Shown piece after piece: positions 22,159 to 29,515 of a DNA stretch of 29,515 bases. The DNA comes from a virus, in the IMG/VR virus record IMGVR_UViG_3300013005_005404, positions 1 through 29,515 of that record. One strand, 5' to 3'. Below the pieces are notes generated by a model that did no database searches, was not told where the DNA came from, and worked only from the letters and a program-made list of their open reading frames with translations. The position numbers and the translations under genes were made by a program. The first letter of the stretch is position 1; each line of letters starts with the position of its first letter.

Positions 22159-23004
22159 ATGGTTGAAAAGAAAGAAAAGATCGGAGTAGGCATTATTACC
22201 TGTAATAGAACCGATTATTTGAGTGGTCTTCTCAATTCACTAATACAATGTGAGAGAACTATTAATGAATTGGTTGTTGTAAATGACGGCGAACCTGTAG
22301 AGAATTTTAAAAATCCACTTAAAAATAGTACGTGGTTAGATAATCCAGAGAATTTAGGCGTAGGTAAATCAAAAAACAGAGCTATGCAGCATCTTCTAGA
22401 TAAAGGTTGTGATTATATCTTTATTATAGAGGATGATATGATTATACTTGACTCGTCTATTTTTACTAAGTATATAGAAGCTTACAAAGCTAGCGGTATA
22501 CATCACTTTAATTATGGTCCTGGTTCACCGTTTAATAGAAAGCAGGATATTCAATTCGATTTACATAACAGACACCTTCTTAAACAAGACTCTGAGCCTA
22601 ATCCGAAAATGGTACTCGACTATAAGACGGTTAAAGTATCACTATTTGAACATACAGTAGCTATGTTTTCTTTCTTTACTAAAGAAGTTCTTGAAAAAGT
22701 AGGCCTTATTGATCAAGCATTTTATAATGCATGGGAGCATGTAGATCATACATATCGTATTATTAAAGCAGGTTATCATCCGCCATTTTGGTGGTTTGCA
22801 GATCTACATGATAGTCACAAATATTTAACTGAAGCTCCTGGAGCTATCGATAACTCCTCAATCGCAAATAAATCAGAACAGTGGGAAAAAAATGTCTATG
22901 GAGGTAGGGAAATATATCTCAAAAAACACGGTCACTACCCAAACCAACCTCCATACGTTTCAAAGGAAGATGTAGTAAAGATTATAAAGAAACTCAAACA
23001 ATGA
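22159..23004 (+). CDS. GT-A glycosyltransferase, family 2-like
   Basis: A 281-residue glycosyltransferase. It opens with KIGVGIITCNRTDYLSGLL, the usual first strand and helix, then ELVVVNDGEP (nucleotide site), NLGVGKSKNRAMQ and YIFIIEDDMIIL, with the metal-binding D-D at about 95. AFYNAWEHVDHTYRI (about 190-205) contains the probable acceptor/base region (EHVD). No membrane segment, so it is cytoplasmic or peripheral. It is the first gene of the plus-strand sugar island, overlapping the next by ATGA. Donor and acceptor cannot be told from sequence. Confidence 0.85.
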   Translation: MVEKKEKIGVGIITCNRTDYLSGLLNSLIQCERTINELVVVNDGEPVENFKNPLKNSTWLDNPENLGVGKSKNRAMQHLLDKGCDYIFIIEDDMIILDSSIFTKYIEAYKASGIHHFNYGPGSPFNRKQDIQFDLHNRHLLKQDSEPNPKMVLDYKTVKVSLFEHTVAMFSFFTKEVLEKVGLIDQAFYNAWEHVDHTYRIIKAGYHPPFWWFADLHDSHKYLTEAPGAIDNSSIANKSEQWEKNVYGGREIYLKKHGHYPNQPPYVSKEDVVKIIKKLKQ

Positions 23005-23741
23005 AAATATCTATCTTAGTACCAACAAGAGAGAGAATGAATAATAGACTTACTCTATTATTTTCAATTCTAACCACAGTAAGTGATATTAATAATATCA
23101 ATGTTTATTATGGTGTTGATAAAGACGACCCTACTTTAGACACTATTAAAAAAGTATCGTCAGCGATACCTTGTCTTAAGGTAATAGAGATAGAGAACAA
23201 TGGCGAGTTTTTAGGCTTAGGCAAGCTATGGAATATACTAGTTGATAATTCAACCGAAGAGATCATCTCAATGATTGGAGATGACATGGTATTTAAGACG
23301 AAGGATTGGGATTTAAAAATTATAGAAGAATTTAAAAACGGTCCGAGTGATAATATTAAAGCTGTTCATTGTAACGATGATTGCCATGGTGCTAAGCTCG
23401 CTGTAAACTTATTCTGCCATAGAAAGTATGCTGAAATTATGGGCGGGTTTATGCGCGAGGAGTTTAAAATTAACTGGGTTGATCAATGGTTACATCAGGT
23501 CTTTTCTGCGTTTAATAGGCTTATATATAGAGGTGATATTATGATAGAACATAGACACTGGGTATTGGGTAAGAACGTTAAGGATAATACAGCTGAGAGG
23601 ATGGCAGTAGCAGATGTTAATAAAATTAGTGATAAATTATGGCACGATTTAGTAGAAGAAAGAATTAACGATGTAACAAAATTAAGCCGTTATTTAAATA
23701 TACAACCTAATTGGCAAATGGTGGATACACAACGAAATTAA
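23001..23741 (+). CDS. GT-A glycosyltransferase, family 2-like
   Basis: A 246-residue glycosyltransferase: MKISILVPTRERMNNRLTLL begins the GT-A fold, VYYGVDKDDP is the donor pocket, NNGEFLGLGKLWNILVD the second helix and ISMIGDDMVF (about 90-99) the metal-binding site. EFKINWVDQWLHQVFSA takes the place of the usual E-D pair. No transmembrane region. It is coupled to the upstream gene by ATGA overlap. Substrate unknown. Confidence 0.8.
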   Translation: MKISILVPTRERMNNRLTLLFSILTTVSDINNINVYYGVDKDDPTLDTIKKVSSAIPCLKVIEIENNGEFLGLGKLWNILVDNSTEEIISMIGDDMVFKTKDWDLKIIEEFKNGPSDNIKAVHCNDDCHGAKLAVNLFCHRKYAEIMGGFMREEFKINWVDQWLHQVFSAFNRLIYRGDIMIEHRHWVLGKNVKDNTAERMAVADVNKISDKLWHDLVEERINDVTKLSRYLNIQPNWQMVDTQRN

Positions 23742-23755
23742 AAATATTATAATAT

Positions 23756-24445
23756 ATGAAGTATTATTTTGCGCTACCGTTTAAGGATCGAAAAGGTAAG
23801 TATCAAACGGCTTTAGATAGCTTTATAGAGCCGTTTAAAGATTATATTTCAACAAATATAACAAACGATGAAATAGAAATATTTATTGTTGAACAATCTG
23901 GAGGCTTAAAATATGATAATCATGACGAAGAATTGTTTAATCTCGGTAGAACAATTAATATAGGTTTTGATTTATATAAAGAAGTCATTAAAAATAATGA
24001 TGCTTTCTTCTTTCATCCTATAGATTTACTACCTGTAGATGTAGATTACAATATACAATACACAACAAAATTTTGTTGTCAAGAACATTCTCCAGATGGA
24101 GCTTTCTATAAGAGCATGGGATTTGTTGCAGAGGACTTTATTAAGGTTAATGGATTTAATAATGATATGTGGGGATGGGGCGGTGAGGATGACGAGCTAC
24201 TGAAAAGATTTACCTTAAACAATATAACTACAGGTAACAAAATTAATAATTATATAAAATTATGTAATGACGGTAATGGTTTGGTAGATAGTGATCATTA
24301 TATGCCCACTCATAGTACTAATTTAGATAAGTTGAAATTTTTAAATAGTTCTTTAGATTGCTTTAATAACGGACTTACAACATTAACCTATGAATTAATA
24401 GATAAAGTTGAATATAAGGGTCTACAAAGATATATAATAAAATGA
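23756..24445 (+). CDS. GT7-like (beta-1,4-galactosyltransferase-type) glycosyltransferase
   Basis: A 229-residue protein with the hallmark of CAZy family GT7: NGFNNDMWGWGGEDDELLKR (about 140-159), nearly the metazoan galactosyltransferase motif, including the catalytic E-D. FFHPIDLLPVD (about 85-95) matches the F.DVDLLP strand but with P-I-D in place of the D-V-D, so metal binding there may differ. The N-terminus KYYFALPFKDRKGKY corresponds to the 'VP.R.R' start. No membrane anchor, unlike the eukaryotic enzymes. Such domains occur in some large phages. It overlaps the epimerase gene by ATGA. Sugar donor is inference. Confidence 0.75.
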   Translation: MKYYFALPFKDRKGKYQTALDSFIEPFKDYISTNITNDEIEIFIVEQSGGLKYDNHDEELFNLGRTINIGFDLYKEVIKNNDAFFFHPIDLLPVDVDYNIQYTTKFCCQEHSPDGAFYKSMGFVAEDFIKVNGFNNDMWGWGGEDDELLKRFTLNNITTGNKINNYIKLCNDGNGLVDSDHYMPTHSTNLDKLKFLNSSLDCFNNGLTTLTYELIDKVEYKGLQRYIIK

Positions 24446-25368
24446 AAAAAATACTGCTTTTAGGAGGATCGGGATATATTGGAAGTTATTTTAGAGAAAA
24501 ATACTCTGAAATATATGATATTACTAATATTGATTTAAATTGGTTTGGTGAATCCAAGAGTCATAAAATTGATTTCAACAATCTCGAAAAAGATTATATT
24601 GAAGCCTTTGACAGTATAATACTTTTAGCAGGTCATAGCTCCGTTAAAATGTGCGATGGTAATATAATAGCGTCGTTTAACAACAATGTAAGAAATTTTG
24701 TAAATATTCTATCAAAAATAAATAAACAGCAAAAATTTATATATGCTAGCAGTTCATCTGTTTACGGACATACAAACAGTAAAATAGTAGACGAGAACTA
24801 CACGGAGTTTACACCTAATAATCCTTACGATCTAACGAAACAAATTATAGATATGTATGCACTACAATCTGGTAAAAATTTCTACGGTCTAAGATTTGGA
24901 ACTGTTAATGGATGGTCACCTAATTTGAGAGATGATATTATGATTAACGCTATGACTGTATCAGGATTACAATCAGGTCATATAAAACTTTATATAAAAG
25001 ATATTTTAAGACCTATTTTAGGTATAGCTGACCTTTGTAGGGCGTTACAAGTTATAATAGATTCATCTGAAGACAAACCAGGTATATATAATTTAGCGTC
25101 CTTTAATAGTACCTCAGAAGAAATTGCGAACGGCGTATCTAAAATCTTACAAAAACCTGTATTAGAGTATAGTGTAAATGATATAGAAAAAATAACTAAT
25201 GTTAAGCTTCAAACAAAAGCTTATAACTTCGCAATCGATTCAAGCAAATTCTGTAAATCGTACGATTTTAAATTTAACGAGACAATTGAAACAATAACAC
25301 AAAGTATTTTAGATAACTTCAATAACTGTAATAAAACCCCACGTAATGAATATAAACAATATGAATAA
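24442..25368 (+). CDS. NAD-dependent nucleotide-sugar epimerase/dehydratase
   Basis: A 308-residue short-chain dehydrogenase of the extended type. GGSGYIGS (8-15) is the NAD-binding glycine motif, YASSSSVYG (about 101-109) the serine strand and YDLTK (about 130-134) the Tyr-Lys pair, followed by YGLRFGTVNG. It probably epimerises or dehydrates an NDP-sugar to supply the neighbouring transferases and methyltransferase. The length is typical. The 3' end overlaps the next gene by 23 bases if the first ATG of that gene is used. Confidence 0.88.
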   Translation: MKKILLLGGSGYIGSYFREKYSEIYDITNIDLNWFGESKSHKIDFNNLEKDYIEAFDSIILLAGHSSVKMCDGNIIASFNNNVRNFVNILSKINKQQKFIYASSSSVYGHTNSKIVDENYTEFTPNNPYDLTKQIIDMYALQSGKNFYGLRFGTVNGWSPNLRDDIMINAMTVSGLQSGHIKLYIKDILRPILGIADLCRALQVIIDSSEDKPGIYNLASFNSTSEEIANGVSKILQKPVLEYSVNDIEKITNVKLQTKAYNFAIDSSKFCKSYDFKFNETIETITQSILDNFNNCNKTPRNEYKQYE

Positions 25369-26566
25369 TTTCACTGAGATAGAAACATGTAGGTGCTGCG
25401 GTTCAAATGTAGAACCACTTCTTAATTTAAATGATCAACCTCTTGCTAACTCATATCACACTAGTGAAGAAAAGCTAGATCTATATCCTCTTTCGCTTAA
25501 CCTATGCCTTGATTGCTTTCACACACAACTTAGTATAGTCGTTAATCCGAAGTTAATGTTTGAAAACTACTTATATGTTAGCGGAACCTCAAATACACTA
25601 AGAGAGTATTTTGATTTCTTCGCTCGCTTTACAGTAGAGCGGTTTAAAAGTCACTATAACTTTACTCCCAAAACAGTACTTGATATAGCATGTAATGATG
25701 GTACACAGCTCGACTCTTATAAAAAAATAGGCGTTAAAACTTTTGGTATAGATCCCGCAGCTAATCTACATACTTTGAGTAATGCAAATCATACTGTTAT
25801 ATGTGATTTTTTTCCATCTAATAAAATAGATATAAAGTATAACTTAATTATAGCGCAAAACGTTTTTGCTCACACCCACAATATATTAGAGTTCCTACAG
25901 CAGTGTTACGAAATTCTTGAAGAAGAGGGTACAATATATATACAAACATCTCAATCTAACATGATTTTAAATAATGAGTTTGATACTATATATCATGAGC
26001 ACCTTTCGTTCTTTAACGCTAAATCGATGAAAGCAATTGTTGAGAGATCAAGACTTAAGCTCAATAATGTATTTAAGTTTGATATACATGGCAGTAGTTA
26101 TGTGTTTGAAATATCTAAAAATAAACACGATACCAATATAGAGTCTGTTCTAGAGCTAGAACATAAAAGAGGGCTTTACGATATTGATACATACAAACTT
26201 TTCGCTAATAATGCTGTAAAAGTTACACAAGACTTAAAAAATACTATAGAAAAATATAAAACACGGGGGTATACTATAATAGGTTATGGCGCAGCAGCAA
26301 AAGGTATGACATTGCTAAACTTCGGACATATACACATGGATATTATTATCGACGATAACCCACTCAAGCACGATCTATTAACTCCTGGTACAGATATTGT
26401 TATTAAGGGCATCGAGATCCTAGAGCAGGAAAAATTCGATAAAGTACTGTTTATACCTTTAGCGTGGAATTTTTATAAAGAAATTTACTCGAAAATAAAA
26501 CAGAAGAGAAATGTATCAGATGATATTTTTATTAAATATTTTCCAACTATAGAAACATTGTCATAA
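25346..26566 (+). CDS. Sugar C-methyltransferase, three-domain type
   Basis: A 406-residue SAM-dependent methyltransferase built like NDP-sugar C-methyltransferases (NovU, TylC3): a zinc-binding N-terminal module (CRCCGS about 15-19 with CLDC about 54-57), a Rossmann SAM domain with VLDIACNDGTQL (about 110-121) and NVFAHTHN, and a C-terminal domain with GYGAAAKGMTLLN (about 304-316) and IDDNPLKHDLLTPGT. Products are branched deoxysugars when the partner dehydratase is present. ATG at 25346 is assumed; MNNFTEIE at 25361 is an alternative that cuts the overlap with the epimerase gene. Confidence 0.88.
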   Translation: MNINNMNNFTEIETCRCCGSNVEPLLNLNDQPLANSYHTSEEKLDLYPLSLNLCLDCFHTQLSIVVNPKLMFENYLYVSGTSNTLREYFDFFARFTVERFKSHYNFTPKTVLDIACNDGTQLDSYKKIGVKTFGIDPAANLHTLSNANHTVICDFFPSNKIDIKYNLIIAQNVFAHTHNILEFLQQCYEILEEEGTIYIQTSQSNMILNNEFDTIYHEHLSFFNAKSMKAIVERSRLKLNNVFKFDIHGSSYVFEISKNKHDTNIESVLELEHKRGLYDIDTYKLFANNAVKVTQDLKNTIEKYKTRGYTIIGYGAAAKGMTLLNFGHIHMDIIIDDNPLKHDLLTPGTDIVIKGIEILEQEKFDKVLFIPLAWNFYKEIYSKIKQKRNVSDDIFIKYFPTIETLS

Positions 26567-26567
26567 C

Positions 26568-27302
26568 ATGAATAAACACTTAATAACATTTTCAAATTGG
26601 CGATATTATAAAAGTGCCGAAGACCTTGTAAAGAGTGCACAACCGTATGTGGATAAAATATATTCATATCGTGAAAGTGATATTGATGTAGAATTTTATA
26701 TAAAACATATTAATCTTTTTAGAGAAGTAAGAGGTTTTGGCTATTGGGTGTGGAAATCATACTTCATAAATAAACTTCTCAAAGAAGCAAATGATGATGA
26801 TGTATTTCTATATGTTGATGCTGGTAATACTGTAGTCAGTGATTTAGCACCTATTTATGATATTGTACTACAGAACGAAAAAGGTATTTTATTGTTTGAT
26901 AACTCTGATGGATCACCAACAGGTGAAAATTGGAAAAATGTTAACTGGACTAAATCAGATTGCTTTAATTTACTTGGACTTACTACGAATGAGTTTGTAT
27001 ATGGTAATCAGGTAAATGGTTCATACATAGCGTTTAAAAAAACTAATTTTACTGAAAAGTTTTTTGATGTTTTTGCTAAAGCATCAGAGAATTATAATAT
27101 TATTTCAAATGCTCCTAGTATCACTAATGACTTTAACAATCAATTAGTAGAACATAGACACGATCAATCGGTGCTGTCATTACTGAGTATAAAATACAAT
27201 CTTCAAATTGAGCGGGATCCCTCACAATGGGGTAATCATAAAATTAATACTACTAGTAAATACGGTCAAATATTCGATCACCATAGAAGAAGCTTAAAAT
27301 GA
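26568..27302 (+). CDS. Glycosyltransferase-like protein (GT-A type)
   Basis: A 244-residue protein of a bacterial and phage glycosyltransferase-like family. The conserved run is GFGYWVWKSYFINKLLKE (about 58-75) followed by VFLYVDAGNTV (about 83-93), the D-A-G being in the place of the D-x-D metal site; VNGSYIAFKKT and VEHRHDQSVLSLL (about 195-207) continue the pattern. No signal peptide. One base separates it from the methyltransferase and its stop overlaps the next start. Donor and acceptor are unknown. Confidence 0.75.
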   Translation: MNKHLITFSNWRYYKSAEDLVKSAQPYVDKIYSYRESDIDVEFYIKHINLFREVRGFGYWVWKSYFINKLLKEANDDDVFLYVDAGNTVVSDLAPIYDIVLQNEKGILLFDNSDGSPTGENWKNVNWTKSDCFNLLGLTTNEFVYGNQVNGSYIAFKKTNFTEKFFDVFAKASENYNIISNAPSITNDFNNQLVEHRHDQSVLSLLSIKYNLQIERDPSQWGNHKINTTSKYGQIFDHHRRSLK

Positions 27303-28141
27303 AAATACTTATAATACAAGAAGCGAGTAGGCACGAGGAAGATAAAAACTTTAGAGAGTGTCTTTCATTATCACGCGCGTTTGTTAAAAATGGTTGGGAT
27401 GTAACGGTATGGGGATTAAATCATCCGAATTGGGGTAAGACTATTAGCTTTAATGAATTTGATTTTATTTTAAATTTAGAAAATTATGGTGATGATTGGC
27501 TACCTGATTTATCTAGAGTAACAAAACCTTATAAAATTCTTTGGAGTATTGATGCTCACTTTAGAGGTGAGCAACCCTATGAGTATATTTTTCAACAAGG
27601 CAAATATAATTTACTCTTACACTCTACAAAAGACTACGCTACAAAAAAACATACAGCGTGGTTCCCCAACGCGTTTTGTGATGAAGTAATTCAAAGAGAG
27701 GATATTAGTAAAAAATATGATATCGGATTTGTTGGTAATCACGGTAATAGAAGACCAATTTTAGATTATTTAACAGATAAATTTAAACTCAAACAGTTTA
27801 TAGGTACTAGAGGTGATGATATGGTTAGAACTATAAATGAGCTTAGAATACATTTTAACAAAAATATAGCAAACGATGTTAATTATAGAAACTTCGAAAC
27901 CATAGGGTGTGGGACGTTACTTTTAACAGACTATAATTCGCAGTATACCGAACTAGGATTTAGAGATATGGAAAATGTAGTATTTTATAATAGTATACAA
28001 ACTCTTGAAGAAAAAATAAAAGCTCTCCTGGAGGATGATACTCTTTTAAATACAATTAGTAATAACGGCTATATACTATCACAAAAACACACCTATTATA
28101 GCAGAGTAAAATCTCTAATTAAACACCTCGAAAAATGCTAA
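27299..28141 (+). CDS. GT-B glycosyltransferase, CgeB/group-1 type
   Basis: A 280-residue GT-B-like transferase. KYDIGFVGNHGNRRPILDYL (about 142-161) is the opening of the second Rossmann domain and NYRNFETIGCGTLLLTD (about 198-214) the nucleotide-sugar-binding stretch of CgeB-like proteins ('..r..Eala.G...l'). NLLLHSTKDYA and WFPNAF precede the second domain. It is shorter than most members because the N-terminal domain is compact. ATGA overlap upstream and a 7-base overlap downstream. Confidence 0.82.
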   Translation: MKILIIQEASRHEEDKNFRECLSLSRAFVKNGWDVTVWGLNHPNWGKTISFNEFDFILNLENYGDDWLPDLSRVTKPYKILWSIDAHFRGEQPYEYIFQQGKYNLLLHSTKDYATKKHTAWFPNAFCDEVIQREDISKKYDIGFVGNHGNRRPILDYLTDKFKLKQFIGTRGDDMVRTINELRIHFNKNIANDVNYRNFETIGCGTLLLTDYNSQYTELGFRDMENVVFYNSIQTLEEKIKALLEDDTLLNTISNNGYILSQKHTYYSRVKSLIKHLEKC

Positions 28142-28980
28142 CATCAGATCAATTTTTATGCGGTCATAATTTTGCAAAAAAGAGCGATTATATTTTCGCT
28201 CAACATGATATTATTAAGAACGATTCAAGAAGATGGGATGATTTAAGAGTTACTAGAAGATATGATATAGAGGGTCTCAGTAATAATTCTATAGTATACT
28301 GCAAAACGGATTTTGTGCCATATTTTACAGACCTACTCAAAAAAACAAATTTAAGAGTATGCTTAATAACGCATGATTCAGATTATGCTATTACACAAAA
28401 ACTATTAGATTATTGTCTCATACCTAATATAATTGCATGGTATGGTGTTAATATAGCTGTTAAAAATAGTAGAGTCTTTTCTATACCTTTAGGTATTGGA
28501 AACTCTAATGTGCCTGAGACTCCAAAAACAGAAGATCTCGCTAATAAATTAGAGGTGGAAGATAAAAAGCTCTTATATATAAATCATAGAATAGAAACAT
28601 ACCCATCGGATAGATTACAGCCCTATGAATTGTTTGAAACAAATAGCTGGATGACTGTTGATACACCTACACCTAAGGGAACATGGGATGTTTATTTAAA
28701 AAGATTAAGGGAGCATAGGCTTATGCTGTGCCCGAGAGGCAATGGTATAGATACGTATAGATTTTGGGAATCTCAATACTGTAGTGTTATACCGGTAGTA
28801 AAGGATTCATACAATTTACAGTTTTACAAATCAGAGGTTCCGTTTATTGTAGTAGATGATTATTCGGATTTGACTAAATTATTTTTAGAAGAAAAAATAA
28901 AACAGCTTGAAGATACAGCCTTTAATGAAAGTGTACTCTCCTGCTCATACTGGATAGATAAAATTAAAAAACATTTATGA
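28135..28980 (+). CDS. Exostosin-like glycosyltransferase
   Basis: A 281-residue protein resembling the exostosin-type (GT47-like) group by the stretch HRLMLCPRGNGIDTYRFWES followed by QYCSVIPVVKDS (about 202-230), where the Arg/Gly-rich loop and Tyr-Arg-x-Trp-Glu are the family mark. The N-terminal half (ITHDSDYAI, IAWYGVN, VFSIPLGIG) is a Rossmann-like domain. No membrane segment. It overlaps the preceding gene and shares ATGA with the next, so the unit is translationally coupled. Confidence 0.7.
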   Translation: MLTSDQFLCGHNFAKKSDYIFAQHDIIKNDSRRWDDLRVTRRYDIEGLSNNSIVYCKTDFVPYFTDLLKKTNLRVCLITHDSDYAITQKLLDYCLIPNIIAWYGVNIAVKNSRVFSIPLGIGNSNVPETPKTEDLANKLEVEDKKLLYINHRIETYPSDRLQPYELFETNSWMTVDTPTPKGTWDVYLKRLREHRLMLCPRGNGIDTYRFWESQYCSVIPVVKDSYNLQFYKSEVPFIVVDDYSDLTKLFLEEKIKQLEDTAFNESVLSCSYWIDKIKKHL

Positions 28981-29515
28981 AAATTTCTATACATAGCATG
29001 TACTGGGATAATGCAAATCCTGATATAGTAAACTCACACAAACAGGTATATGAACATTTTAACATACCTGTTAACTATAGTGTAGGTCAATATAATCATG
29101 GGGAATGGATGACACACATAATGAGAAACACAACTCAAGATATAGTTGTGTTTTGCGATATTGATTGTGTACCAATTCAACGAAATATACTGACTGAAGG
29201 TCTAGAATATGTTACAAAGGTTGATGGTTTTATAGGACCAGCACAGGCATCCAATCACTACTCTGCTCCTATAAATAAGCATATTTTTGCTTCTCCAGCT
29301 TTCTTTATTATTACAAAATCAGCCTATTTACGCATGGGGTCTCCCTCTTTTGCATCTGTAGAGGGTCGCTCAGATGTAGCACAAGAAGTTAGTAGGTTAG
29401 CAGATACAATGAATGACGTTACATATAGATGCTGGTATCCGACAAAATATAACGGTAATATAAGAACGGCAAATCCTAAAGGATACGACGAGTTAGGAAA
29501 CTATGGTAGATATGG
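28977..29515 (+). CDS. GT-A glycosyltransferase-like protein, partial at right edge
   Basis: Starts at ATG 28977 (ATGA with the previous stop) and stays open for 179 codons to the window edge. The translation MKISIHSMYWDNANPDIV begins a GT-A-like fold, and VVFCDIDCVPI (about 58-68) holds a D-x-D metal site; GPAQASNH and SPAFFIITKSAYLRMG are typical of a donor pocket. The C-terminus is outside the window, so the family stays open. It shows that the sugar island continues to the right. Confidence 0.72.
   Translation, partial: MKISIHSMYWDNANPDIVNSHKQVYEHFNIPVNYSVGQYNHGEWMTHIMRNTTQDIVVFCDIDCVPIQRNILTEGLEYVTKVDGFIGPAQASNHYSAPINKHIFASPAFFIITKSAYLRMGSPSFASVEGRSDVAQEVSRLADTMNDVTYRCWYPTKYNGNIRTANPKGYDELGNYGRY

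Noticed and set aside
29270-29277. Exact TATAAATA inside the last glycosyltransferase gene
   Set aside because: It encodes Pro-Ile-Asn-Lys in the middle of a gene, with no start codon near it in view.

Overview
This window is a gene-dense, AT-rich piece of a T4-like myovirus genome. The evidence is a minus-strand block of T4 core replication and recombination genes in near-T4 order: uvsY, uvsW, gene 55, gene 47, gene 46, a glycosyltransferase, gene 43. It is supported by a string of NATAAATA boxes, the promoter class read by gp55 sigma factors in T4. The auxiliary genes (phoH, folE, queD, queE, a long sugar island) suggest a relative of marine T4-like phages; that and the host are inference. 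Good Shine-Dalgarno sequences are missing from nearly all starts, so the host may use SD-independent initiation. There is no stretch above 300 bases without a gene, and I see no tRNA, CRISPR array or insertion sequence.

Layout. (1) 1-7525, minus strand: replication, recombination and late-sigma operon; the DNA polymerase runs off the left edge and the glycosyltransferase is split by a frameshift. (2) 7551-12845, plus strand: late genes. Most encode proteins whose first 10-18 residues look like the T4 capsid-targeting peptide with a prohead-protease site (hydrophobic-x-E before G/A/Q/N). They include a nucleotidyltransferase-ligase fusion, a HIGH-type nucleotidylyltransferase, a retropepsin-like protein and a His/Cys-rich protein. 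(3) 12766-17963, mixed strands: GTP cyclohydrolase, QueD and QueE (7-deazaguanine precursor synthesis), a homing endonuclease, another capsid-targeted protein and PhoH. (4) 17969-19972, plus: an unrecognised protein, an HNH endonuclease and a P-loop kinase. (5) 19965-22103, minus: a tail fibre of about 27 short beta-roll repeats with a C-terminal self-cleaving chaperone. (6) 22159 to the right edge, plus: at least nine tightly coupled sugar genes (glycosyltransferases, a nucleotide-sugar epimerase/dehydratase, a sugar C-methyltransferase).

Promoter logic. Each of the four divergent junctions (7.5, 14.1, 17.2 and 22.1 kb) has a sigma70-like TTGATT promoter facing one way and a NATAAATA late box facing the other. 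In nearly all cases the box lies so close to the start codon that the predicted transcript begins at, or a few bases before, the start codon. The window therefore appears to use leaderless or near-leaderless mRNAs and to switch direction at bidirectional early/late junctions. The three convergent junctions have no intergenic DNA; the genes overlap tail to tail. These are hypotheses from sequence only.
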